Origin: Gemmatimonadota bacterium
Lineage (GTDB): Bacteria; Gemmatimonadota; Gemmatimonadetes; Gemmatimonadales; GWC2-71-9
NCBI GenBank assembly: GCA_003221985.1
Contig: QHUQ01000244.1
Coordinates: 1-5,014 of the forward strand
Length of the DNA: 5,014 bases
Direction: 5' to 3'
The position numbers and the translations under genes are program-made. The first letter of the stretch is position 1. Every line of letters begins with the position of its first letter. Below, one piece after another: positions 1 through 4,915 of the stretch. The notes under the pieces are model-generated. The model made no database searches. It was not told the origin of the DNA and worked only from the letters and a program-made list of their open reading frames with translations.

Positions 1-58
1 TGGTTAGAGCGCCGCACTGTGGCTCCGGAGGTTGCGGGTTCAATCCCCGTCAGCCACC
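1..58 (+). tRNA. tRNA-His (anticodon GTG), 5' end cut by window edge
   Basis: Histidine tRNA missing about its first 18 nucleotides (5' acceptor strand and start of the D arm). The rest folds in order. The D-stem 3' half GAGC is followed by the anticodon arm CCGCA-CTGTGGC-TCCGG, with GTG at 18-20 after the invariant T. Next come a 5-nt variable loop and a T arm GCGGG-TTCAATC-CCCGT with the canonical TTCAA. The 3' acceptor strand CAGCCAC follows at 51-57, and base 58 is C73, the discriminator that pairs with G-1 in tRNA-His. The CCA tail is not fully encoded, since CCT follows C73. One oddity is that the fourth anticodon-stem pair is C opposite C, giving a mismatch where related tRNA-His genes usually have G-C. 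A protein gene begins about 10 nt downstream. The identity is secure; whether the mismatch is real is not. Confidence 0.93.
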
Positions 59-67
59 CCTGGACAC

Positions 68-676
68 TTGAACACGTCTTGGTGGTGCCTCCCCATTTTC
101 CTCTCTAGCTTTGGCGCGACGCAAGCCGTCGCGCAGGGCGCGCGCTCGCACATCGGCATCGGGATCGGTCGCAGCATCCCCACCGGAGCCTTTCGCTCAG
201 ACACCACGGGTGAGGGTTTTGCGGGAGGCTGGGTGGTCACCGGGCACGTCACACTCCGAGCTCCGCTGCAGCTCCAGCGTCTTCGGCTTCGCATCGACGC
301 GACGTACGCCAGGAACGGCGCGAACGATCGACTCAAGGCCGATCTCACCACTGCGTTTGGGCAGTCGGCCGATGAGCGGATGACGTTGCTCGGCGCGGAC
401 GCAAGCGCCGTATATCCGCTCGCTCCCGCGTCGCGATTCGCTCCCTCCCTGTTCGGCGGGATTGGCGTGTGGCACTCGACGATCACCGTCAGTGTGGGCG
501 GAGGGTCGACGCACACCAGCGCCACAAAGCTCGCCTGGCAACTGGGTGGCGAACTTACGCGGGGTCGGCTGTTCCTGGAGCTTCGCTACGTGGCGGTCGC
601 CGCGGCCAAGGGGTATCCGAGGACTGCGTTCTTTCCGGTGAGTGTTGGCGTTCGGCTCGGTAAGCGCACGCTGTAG
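68..676 (+). CDS. Small outer-membrane beta-barrel protein (OmpA/OMP_b-brl-like), TTG start
   Basis: Probable eight-stranded outer-membrane barrel of unknown ligand or role. From TTG at 68 the protein has 202 residues. Residues 5-19 are hydrophobic and lead to a signal peptidase I site AVA|Q at 20-23. The mature part has alternating short beta strands, beginning HIGIGIGRSIPTG and ending PVSVGVRLG near the C-terminus, typical of small barrels with glycine-rich turns. A length of about 180 mature residues suits this class. The start is uncertain. There is no ATG in the first 300 bases, and an open frame continues back to a TTG at 32, inside the tRNA T arm, which is implausible. TTG 68 best exposes the signal peptide, but its n-region lacks Lys or Arg and only a weak TGGA precedes it, so the true N-terminus may be missing or altered. 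The gene lies about 10 nt after tRNA-His with no room for its own promoter, so it is probably co-transcribed with the tRNA. It converges on the protease with a 6-nt gap. Barrel class is fairly confident; function is unknown. Confidence 0.7.
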   Translation: MNTSWWCLPIFLSSFGATQAVAQGARSHIGIGIGRSIPTGAFRSDTTGEGFAGGWVVTGHVTLRAPLQLQRLRLRIDATYARNGANDRLKADLTTAFGQSADERMTLLGADASAVYPLAPASRFAPSLFGGIGVWHSTITVSVGGGSTHTSATKLAWQLGGELTRGRLFLELRYVAVAAAKGYPRTAFFPVSVGVRLGKRTL

Positions 677-682
677 CGCCGC

Positions 683-2095
683 TCAGCGTCCAGTCCGTGC
701 TCGTAGTCGATACCTGTTCCCGAGGACCCCTGCGACACCGACGTAGTACGTGCCCGGATTGAGATTCAGGGTCAGACGGGAGCAGTAGTTGTAGTGATCC
801 TGGTCGATGTAGCCGGTGAAGGTGAGTAGCGCCCCAGAGGCGTTAAACAATCCAAGGGCAGTCGCCTCTTCGAGAGCTACGCCACACGCGCCTACCCAAC
901 CTGAGGTCTCGAACGTGTACGTCCCGACTTGAGGGATCCGTACTCGATAGACATCCACCGTATCGGGACTGACAATGTGCCCTTGCATGTAGCTGCCGAC
1001 GACGATCGGGGCGGCGGACTGCAAGGAGTGGTTCGCATGGGCCGTCGGGAACCCGATCGTGAACGACACGGGTGTGTTCACGCGGCCGAGCACCGCGATG
1101 GTCGTCGGATTGATCGGCCCGCCGTAGGCGCCCCACCTCGTGCCCGGACTGCCGAGTCCCTCGTCCCCTCCGAGATCCGTTCCGGCGTAGACGTGATACG
1201 TACCATCCTGGACGTCGCTGAACGTGAACCCGCCGTTCGCGTCCGCTTCGACCGTCTGCGCAGGCGCGAAGTTGCTCGCCGCGTAGAGTCGCGCGAAGAC
1301 CTTGGCGACCGGACCGTTGCTCGCCGTCAGACTGTTGTAGGCGTTCACGAGGCCAGCGCCGTAGGATGTTACGGGACCGACGGCATAGCTGAGCAGCCGC
1401 GACCGCAGTTGCGCCGGATCGAGGGCGGCGGACTGCGACAACACGAGGGCTGCCACGCCCGATACGTGCGGCGCGGCCATGGATGTGCCCGTGGCCCATG
1501 CGTACGCGGGGGAATTCGTCGTGAAGTCCCAGATCGTCGACATCACGCCATCGGTGGCGTCGCCAAGCGCGAAGTTTCCGCCCGGCGCACGAATGCCCAC
1601 ATAGGAGCCGAAGTTCGAATACGGGGCCGGAGCGGCGTCTGGGCCGACAGCGGCGACGGCGAGAACCTGCGGGTAGGCGGCCGGATAGAAGGGTTGCGAT
1701 GTGCTGTCGTTACCGGCGGCGGCCACCACCAGCGCCCCCGCCTGTGTCGCGCTGGCGACGGCGCGCTGGAGGGTCGTGTCGTTGGTGGGGCTGCCCAGAC
1801 TGAGGTTGATGATCTTCGCGCCGGCGCTCGCCCGGATCGTTCCACCCGCGCCATTGTCGGCGGGGAGACCGGCGGCGTACAGCACACCCTGAGCTACGTC
1901 GTAACTCGTGCCGAACCCACCGACCCCCAGTACCCGCACGGGTCTGATGCGCACATGCCAATTCACCCCCGTGACGCCGATGCCGGTGTTCCCCACGGCG
2001 CCGATCGTGCCGGCGACGTGCAGTCCGTGGTTGCCGAAATCCGTCAGCGGTGAGATTCGGAGCGATCGCCGGATGGTCGAATCGCATGCCATCAT
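683..2095 (-). CDS. C-terminal fragment of split S8 protease: His/Asn/Ser, beta domain, PPC domain
   Basis: Downstream half of the broken subtilase, 470 residues if counted from the ATG at 2095. That ATG is not credible: its first 19 residues are the +1 shadow of the Asp region, and real homology begins at about residue 20. Numbered this way, catalytic His is H23 in GNHGLHVAGT, oxyanion Asn is N129 in AAAGNDS and nucleophile Ser is S205 in GTSMAAPHVSG. The catalytic domain closes near 256. Residues about 262-349 form a small carboxypeptidase-regulatory-like beta sandwich with the signature GGFTFSDVQDGTYHVYAGTD. Residues about 355-466 look like a pre-peptidase C-terminal (PPC) domain (NHSLQSAAP, then DTVDVYRVRIPQVGTYTF, ending LNPGTYYVGVAG). 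Such domains usually follow secreted proteases. Two PPC cysteines (GACG and YNYC) could pair. Lacking Asp, signal and propeptide, the fragment should be inactive and unexported on its own. The family call is very secure. Confidence 0.85.
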   Translation of the reverse strand: MMACDSTIRRSLRISPLTDFGNHGLHVAGTIGAVGNTGIGVTGVNWHVRIRPVRVLGVGGFGTSYDVAQGVLYAAGLPADNGAGGTIRASAGAKIINLSLGSPTNDTTLQRAVASATQAGALVVAAAGNDSTSQPFYPAAYPQVLAVAAVGPDAAPAPYSNFGSYVGIRAPGGNFALGDATDGVMSTIWDFTTNSPAYAWATGTSMAAPHVSGVAALVLSQSAALDPAQLRSRLLSYAVGPVTSYGAGLVNAYNSLTASNGPVAKVFARLYAASNFAPAQTVEADANGGFTFSDVQDGTYHVYAGTDLGGDEGLGSPGTRWGAYGGPINPTTIAVLGRVNTPVSFTIGFPTAHANHSLQSAAPIVVGSYMQGHIVSPDTVDVYRVRIPQVGTYTFETSGWVGACGVALEEATALGLFNASGALLTFTGYIDQDHYNYCSRLTLNLNPGTYYVGVAGVLGNRYRLRARTGR

Positions 2096-2846
2096 CCACC
2101 ACCGCGACGAGAACGGTGGCGCTTCCGGTGCTCACGCTCCAGGCGCGCGGCAGATCGATCAATCCATAATTCCAGGTCTGGAACGGGTAGAGCGGGTTGT
2201 TGGGCGTGACGCCGGTGGCCGCGGCGGCCGAGCTCTTGGCCGGATAGTATGGCGACTGGTCCAGCCACATCAGGTTGTTGGTCGTCACGTTCGCGACGTC
2301 TGGATCGCGGCCCAGCGCGGCGATCAGCGCGTCTCGGCGTGAGGGATCCGCGATGCGCACCCGCGCGGCGAGGATCGACGGAGACACGCCCGCCACCACG
2401 GCATCGGCGTAAAGCGCGGTGGCGAGACGGGTGCGGATGGCGCGCGCCACGGCGCCCGCGGCGCCCGTCGTCCGGAGCGCCGCCGATCCCACCGGCGGTG
2501 CGCCGAGCGACGCCGACCTGAATGTCACGATCAGCTCGTTGGAGGTGATGGAAGGCCGCCGCGACGGTCGTATCTGGTGGGGCATCCCCTCGAGGCGGCG
2601 CGCGCGGAACGCCTCGAGCGCTGAAGGGCGGCGAAAGTCGAGAGTTGCTGCGGGGGCTCCGGGGTCGAGCAGGCCACTTGCTTGCGGCGCTGACAGCACC
2701 GAGCTGCTCGTCACGGTGACGGTGCCGGTGAGGACGCCGTTGCGCGGAATCCATCCTGTGGGGCCGTCGTCTCCCTTGCAGCGCGCGACCGTCAGCACGA
2801 GCAGAGTGACGAGGGCCGCGAGCACGGCAGGCTTTAAACGTGTCAT
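1710..2846 (-). CDS. N-terminal fragment of split S8 protease: signal, propeptide, catalytic Asp
   Basis: Upstream half of the broken subtilase. Met at 2846 begins a signal peptide: basic n-region TRLK, then a hydrophobic stretch at residues 6-21 ending LTVARC. Cys23 resembles a lipobox Cys, but Arg at -1 is unfavourable, so lipidation is doubtful. Residues about 103-196 (from NELIVTF to NNLMWLD) have the make-up of an I9-like propeptide that would assist folding and inhibit the protease. Residues 216-236 form the usual lead-in to the catalytic domain (NNPLYPFQTWNYGLIDLPRA), followed by the strand carrying catalytic Asp251 in DDG. Meaningful protein ends near residue 270 (about 2037). The remaining 108 residues, down to the stop at 1710, are Arg/His-rich out-of-frame sequence overlapping the real downstream coding frame. 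Upstream of Met, a GGGGA about 10 nt away could be the ribosome site. The gene is divergent from the RCC1 lipoprotein with 62 bp between starts. Confidence 0.75.
   Translation of the reverse strand: MTRLKPAVLAALVTLLVLTVARCKGDDGPTGWIPRNGVLTGTVTVTSSSVLSAPQASGLLDPGAPAATLDFRRPSALEAFRARRLEGMPHQIRPSRRPSITSNELIVTFRSASLGAPPVGSAALRTTGAAGAVARAIRTRLATALYADAVVAGVSPSILAARVRIADPSRRDALIAALGRDPDVANVTTNNLMWLDQSPYYPAKSSAAAATGVTPNNPLYPFQTWNYGLIDLPRAWSVSTGSATVLVAVVDDGMRFDHPAIAPNLTADGFRQPRTARRRHDRRRGEHRHRRHGGELACAHQTRAGTGGRWVRHELRRSSGCAVRRRSPRRQWRGWNDPGERRREDHQPQSGQPHQRHDPPARRRQRDTGGGAGGGRRR
2030..2045 (-). other. Frame-break junction in the S8 protease
   Basis: This is the only place where coherent subtilase sequence passes from one frame to the other. 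Read on the - strand, the first frame gives ADGF and then turns into Arg-rich nonsense, while the +1 frame gives F-G-N-H-G-L-H-V-A-G. The Asp-His distance across the junction is 22 residues, shorter than in well-known subtilases, so coding DNA is probably missing here and not merely shifted. The missing length should be two more than a multiple of three. I see no obvious direct repeat at the junction that would explain a slippage deletion. Confidence 0.7.
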
Positions 2847-2908
2847 CCCCAGACATCCCCGATCTTGTCTATTCGGCGGCGGCAGTGGAAATATAGTCCA
2901 AGGTCCGT
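2847..2908. promoter_or_regulatory. Divergent intergenic region between protease and RCC1 lipoprotein
   Basis: This 62-bp gap holds the 5' leaders and probably the core promoters of both divergent genes. It is locally AT-richer than its flanks. A TATAGT at 2892-2897 resembles a -10 hexamer for the + strand gene, but it lies so near the ATG at 2909 that it would leave a very short leader. The only -35-like element, TTGTCT at 2865-2870, is spaced 21 bp away, which is too far. An interrupted inverted repeat, AGACA (2851-2855) and TGTCT (2866-2870), could be an operator half-site pair, but its arms are only 5 bp. AAGG at 2900-2903, five bases before the ATG, is a plausible ribosome site for the lipoprotein. 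On the - strand, the two GGGG runs before the protease ATG are the only purine-rich leader elements. All assignments here are tentative. Confidence 0.35.
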
Positions 2909-4915
2909 ATGCACGATTCTCGATATCGCCGTTTCGCCGCGGCGCTGGGAATTGTCGGAGCGGCTGCCGGCCTCAGTTGTGGCGAGTCGCCGACGTCCTC
3001 GACGAGCTTTGGCGCACCTGCCGCGCTCCAGATCGTTACCGGCGGCGCGCAAATCGGGGCAGCGGGCCAGGCGTTGCCGGATCCTCTCACCGTGCAAGTG
3101 CTGGACGCCGCCGGCCACGGCCTCCGGGGGCATACCGTTACTTGGACCGTGCAAGGTGGGGGCACGCTCTTCGCGCGCGCGATTCCGACGGTTACCGACA
3201 GTACCGGACTCGTGTTGGTGTTCTGGCAACTGGGGCCCGTGCTCGGCGCTCAAGGGGTGATCGCGCATTGCTGTGGGCTCGATGCGGCTTTCTCCGCGCA
3301 GGCCCAACTGCCGCTCTCACAGCGCGTGCAGCTCTACACTGGCGGGGGCCAGCAGGGTACGGTCGGAGCGCCCCTCACATACCCGCTCGTCATCCAGGTT
3401 CTGAAGGCGGACGGAACATTCGATACGGGCGTACCGGTCGAATGGCGAGCGATCAGTCGCGGCAGCAGTTACTCGCCGGCCAACACGCAAACGGATTCGC
3501 GGGGTCAGGCGAGCACCACGTGGACGCTGGGTACGGTCGCGGGTCCTGAGTCGACAGCCGTCTTTGTCCGCGGCCTTCCCCCGGTGCTCATCACCGCCTT
3601 CGCGAGTCCCGGGCCGCCCGTTCGGCTCTCAATTACGCCGCGGGCGTTCCCTGTCCTCGGTGTTATCGGCGACACCGTGAGGGTGAGCGCGAACGCGTTT
3701 GACCGGTATGATAACCCGCGTTATCCCTTCCCGGTCATCGGCGTCGCCGACACGACGATCGCGCAGCTAGCCTTCGTTCTCTACGATTATGTCACTGTGC
3801 AGGCCCGTCATCACGGCTCCACGTTCATCACCGCCCAGCTCGACACGCTGCGCGACAGCGTTCCGCTGACCGTGCTGGGCTTTAGCGGCGTGAGCGTCGG
3901 TGGTAGCAATGTGTGCGGATTGAGTCTCCCGGGTGACGCCTACTGTTGGGGCGAAAACAGCGACGGCGGAGTCGGCGATGGAACCAGAACCATCCGGCCG
4001 CGACCGGTGCTCATTGGCGCCGGCCTCGGCTTGCAGCTTCCGTCTACCGACTGGCATACGTGCGCGCTCGACGTGAGCGGCCATGCCTATTGCTGGGGGT
4101 ATGGCGCGGAGGGCCAGCTGGGAGACGGGTCGCCGGACTACGCGACAGAGTCGCGGCAGACGTCGCCTGTCCCTGTCGCAGGCGGTCATCTCTTCTCGAG
4201 TATCCGATCCGGTCGCAGACACAGCTGCGCGGTCGCTATCAACGGCGATGCGTACTGCTGGGGAGGCAACTGGAGCGGCCAGCTCGGTCGCGATACGATT
4301 ACGCACACCTGCTACGGTGGAACGACCCGCTGTAGCAATTGGCCGATTCTCGTCGCCGGGGGCTTGCAGTTCGCGAACGTCACCTCGAGCATATGGGAAC
4401 ACAGCTGCGGCGTCACCACCAGCGGCGACGCGTATTGCTGGGGCTTGAACGCCTCCGGCCAGCTCGGCTCTGACTCCGCGACGTCCACCTGTGACCCCTA
4501 CTTTCCGGCGCCGTGCAGCTTCACGCCGTTGCATGTGGAGGGCGGCGTCGTCTTCAAGTCCGTATCAGCAGGCGATTACTACACGTGTGGGGTCAGCACA
4601 GCTGGCGAGGGCTACTGCTGGGGCTACGGCTACTACGGCCAGCTCGGCAACGGCGCGTTCAACAACAGTCCTGTGCCGGTGAAGGTGGCCGGCGGATTGT
4701 CGTTCGTTGACGTGCAGGCCGCCCCCCACGAGGCCTGCGGCCTCACGACCGGGGGAAAGTTGTACTGCTGGGGGACCTTCGTGGCCACACCGGCGCCCGT
4801 GCAATCCAATCTCGTGTTCACGTCATTTGCGCTCGGTACCGAGGGCGGCTCGACGCGCGCGTGTGCGCTGACGCTCGATAGCGATCTATACTGCTGGTAC
4901 GCCGCCATCTTTTGA
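2909..4915 (+). CDS. Exported lipoprotein with three Ig-like domains and a seven-blade RCC1 propeller
   Basis: A 668-residue surface or periplasmic protein of unknown specific function; the modules suggest binding or adhesion, not catalysis. The start at 2909 has AAGG five bases upstream. Residues 1-23 are a lipoprotein-type signal: basic n-region, hydrophobic 9-22, then AGLSC with Cys24 as the likely lipidated residue and a Ser/Thr-rich linker after it. Three Ig-like beta domains of invasin/Big type follow at about 38-133, 139-232 and 236-325. The first two share the pattern Q-x-x-TGG...PL-x-x-QVL-x-A-D/A-G...V-x-W. Residues 326-668 are seven RCC1 repeats, each with C-x9-C ending in YCW. The Tyr of that motif is at 345, 394, 449, 509, 569, 619 and 661, and GQLG-type turns follow in blades 2-5. 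The last blade stops soon after YCW (YAAIF). Eukaryotic RCC1 is a Ran exchange factor, but bacterial secreted RCC1 proteins are not expected to do that. The gene is divergent from the protease, and a shared role is only a guess. Architecture is confident. Confidence 0.9.
   Translation: MHDSRYRRFAAALGIVGAAAGLSCGESPTSSTSFGAPAALQIVTGGAQIGAAGQALPDPLTVQVLDAAGHGLRGHTVTWTVQGGGTLFARAIPTVTDSTGLVLVFWQLGPVLGAQGVIAHCCGLDAAFSAQAQLPLSQRVQLYTGGGQQGTVGAPLTYPLVIQVLKADGTFDTGVPVEWRAISRGSSYSPANTQTDSRGQASTTWTLGTVAGPESTAVFVRGLPPVLITAFASPGPPVRLSITPRAFPVLGVIGDTVRVSANAFDRYDNPRYPFPVIGVADTTIAQLAFVLYDYVTVQARHHGSTFITAQLDTLRDSVPLTVLGFSGVSVGGSNVCGLSLPGDAYCWGENSDGGVGDGTRTIRPRPVLIGAGLGLQLPSTDWHTCALDVSGHAYCWGYGAEGQLGDGSPDYATESRQTSPVPVAGGHLFSSIRSGRRHSCAVAINGDAYCWGGNWSGQLGRDTITHTCYGGTTRCSNWPILVAGGLQFANVTSSIWEHSCGVTTSGDAYCWGLNASGQLGSDSATSTCDPYFPAPCSFTPLHVEGGVVFKSVSAGDYYTCGVSTAGEGYCWGYGYYGQLGNGAFNNSPVPVKVAGGLSFVDVQAAPHEACGLTTGGKLYCWGTFVATPAPVQSNLVFTSFALGTEGGSTRACALTLDSDLYCWYAAIF
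3881..4912 (+). repeat. Seven RCC1-type tandem repeats within the lipoprotein gene
   Basis: Protein-level tandem repeats with visible DNA similarity. The TAY codon of each YCW motif begins at 3941, 4088, 4253, 4433, 4613, 4763 and 4889, so repeat spacing is 147, 165, 180, 180, 150 and 126 bp. Blades 3, 4 and 5 are exactly 180 bp apart and share the DNA core GCGTAYTGCTGGGG (blades 3 and 4; blade 5 differs slightly) and GGCCAGCTCGG. This suggests more recent duplication or in-gene recombination among the central blades. Blades 3 and 4 also carry longer inter-blade loops with an extra cysteine pair. The outer blades are shorter and more diverged. Confidence 0.85.

Larger units (their letters stand above)
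683..2846 (-). pseudogene. S8 (subtilisin-like) serine protease, split by a frame break near 2037
   Basis: One exported subtilase locus read in two frames. The N-terminal frame starts at 2846 and supplies the signal, propeptide and catalytic Asp251 (codon 2096-2094, in VAVVDDG). The C-terminal frame, +1 relative to it, supplies the catalytic His (codon 2029-2027, in GNHGLHVAGT), the oxyanion Asn (1711-1709, AAAGNDS), the catalytic Ser (1483-1481, GTSMAAPHVSG) and two accessory domains, ending at TGA 685-683. The fragments meet smoothly at 2039-2036, where TTT CGG becomes TTC GGC. Joining there would place Asp and His only 22 residues apart, against 32 in subtilisin and 30 in proteinase K. A lost segment of 3k+2 bases therefore fits better than a one-base slip. 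Neither frame alone holds a full catalytic triad, so as written the locus should not make active enzyme. A sequencing or assembly deletion would look the same. No slippery motif, stop codon or internal Shine-Dalgarno suggests programmed frameshifting. Confidence 0.82.

Noticed and set aside
32..67. Upstream TTG at 32 as start of the barrel protein
   Set aside because: It lies in the tRNA between variable loop and T arm. The adjacent GGAGG (27-31) is part of the tRNA and touches the TTG with no spacing, so it is not a usable ribosome site.
1..140. Integrated element or attachment site at the tRNA 3' end
   Set aside because: No integrase, no repeated copy of the tRNA 3' end elsewhere in the window and no mobile genes, so integration is not supported here.
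2030..2045. Programmed ribosomal frameshift joining the protease halves
   Set aside because: There is no slippery heptamer, no stop codon at the shift site, no Shine-Dalgarno-like stimulator and no clear downstream structure, and the resulting Asp-His spacing would be too short.
929..2053. Long + strand open frame (374 codons) opposite the protease
   Set aside because: It is Arg/Gly-rich low-complexity sequence with no recognisable domain, antisense to strongly recognisable subtilase sequence; this is typical of a GC-rich shadow frame.
2095..2095. ATG at 2095 as the start of an independent short protease
   Set aside because: It falls inside the codons for the catalytic Asp in the other frame, has no signal peptide and lacks the catalytic Asp; it is only the first Met in the shifted frame.
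2419..3549. + strand open frame (376 codons) spanning the divergent gap
   Set aside because: It runs antisense to the protease N-terminus and out of frame with the lipoprotein, is very Arg-rich, and has no domain or ribosome site.
3767..4534. - strand open frame (255 codons) opposite the RCC1 repeats
   Set aside because: It is an antisense shadow of the repeats, Ala/Arg-rich with no domain; its length follows from GC bias and repeat periodicity.
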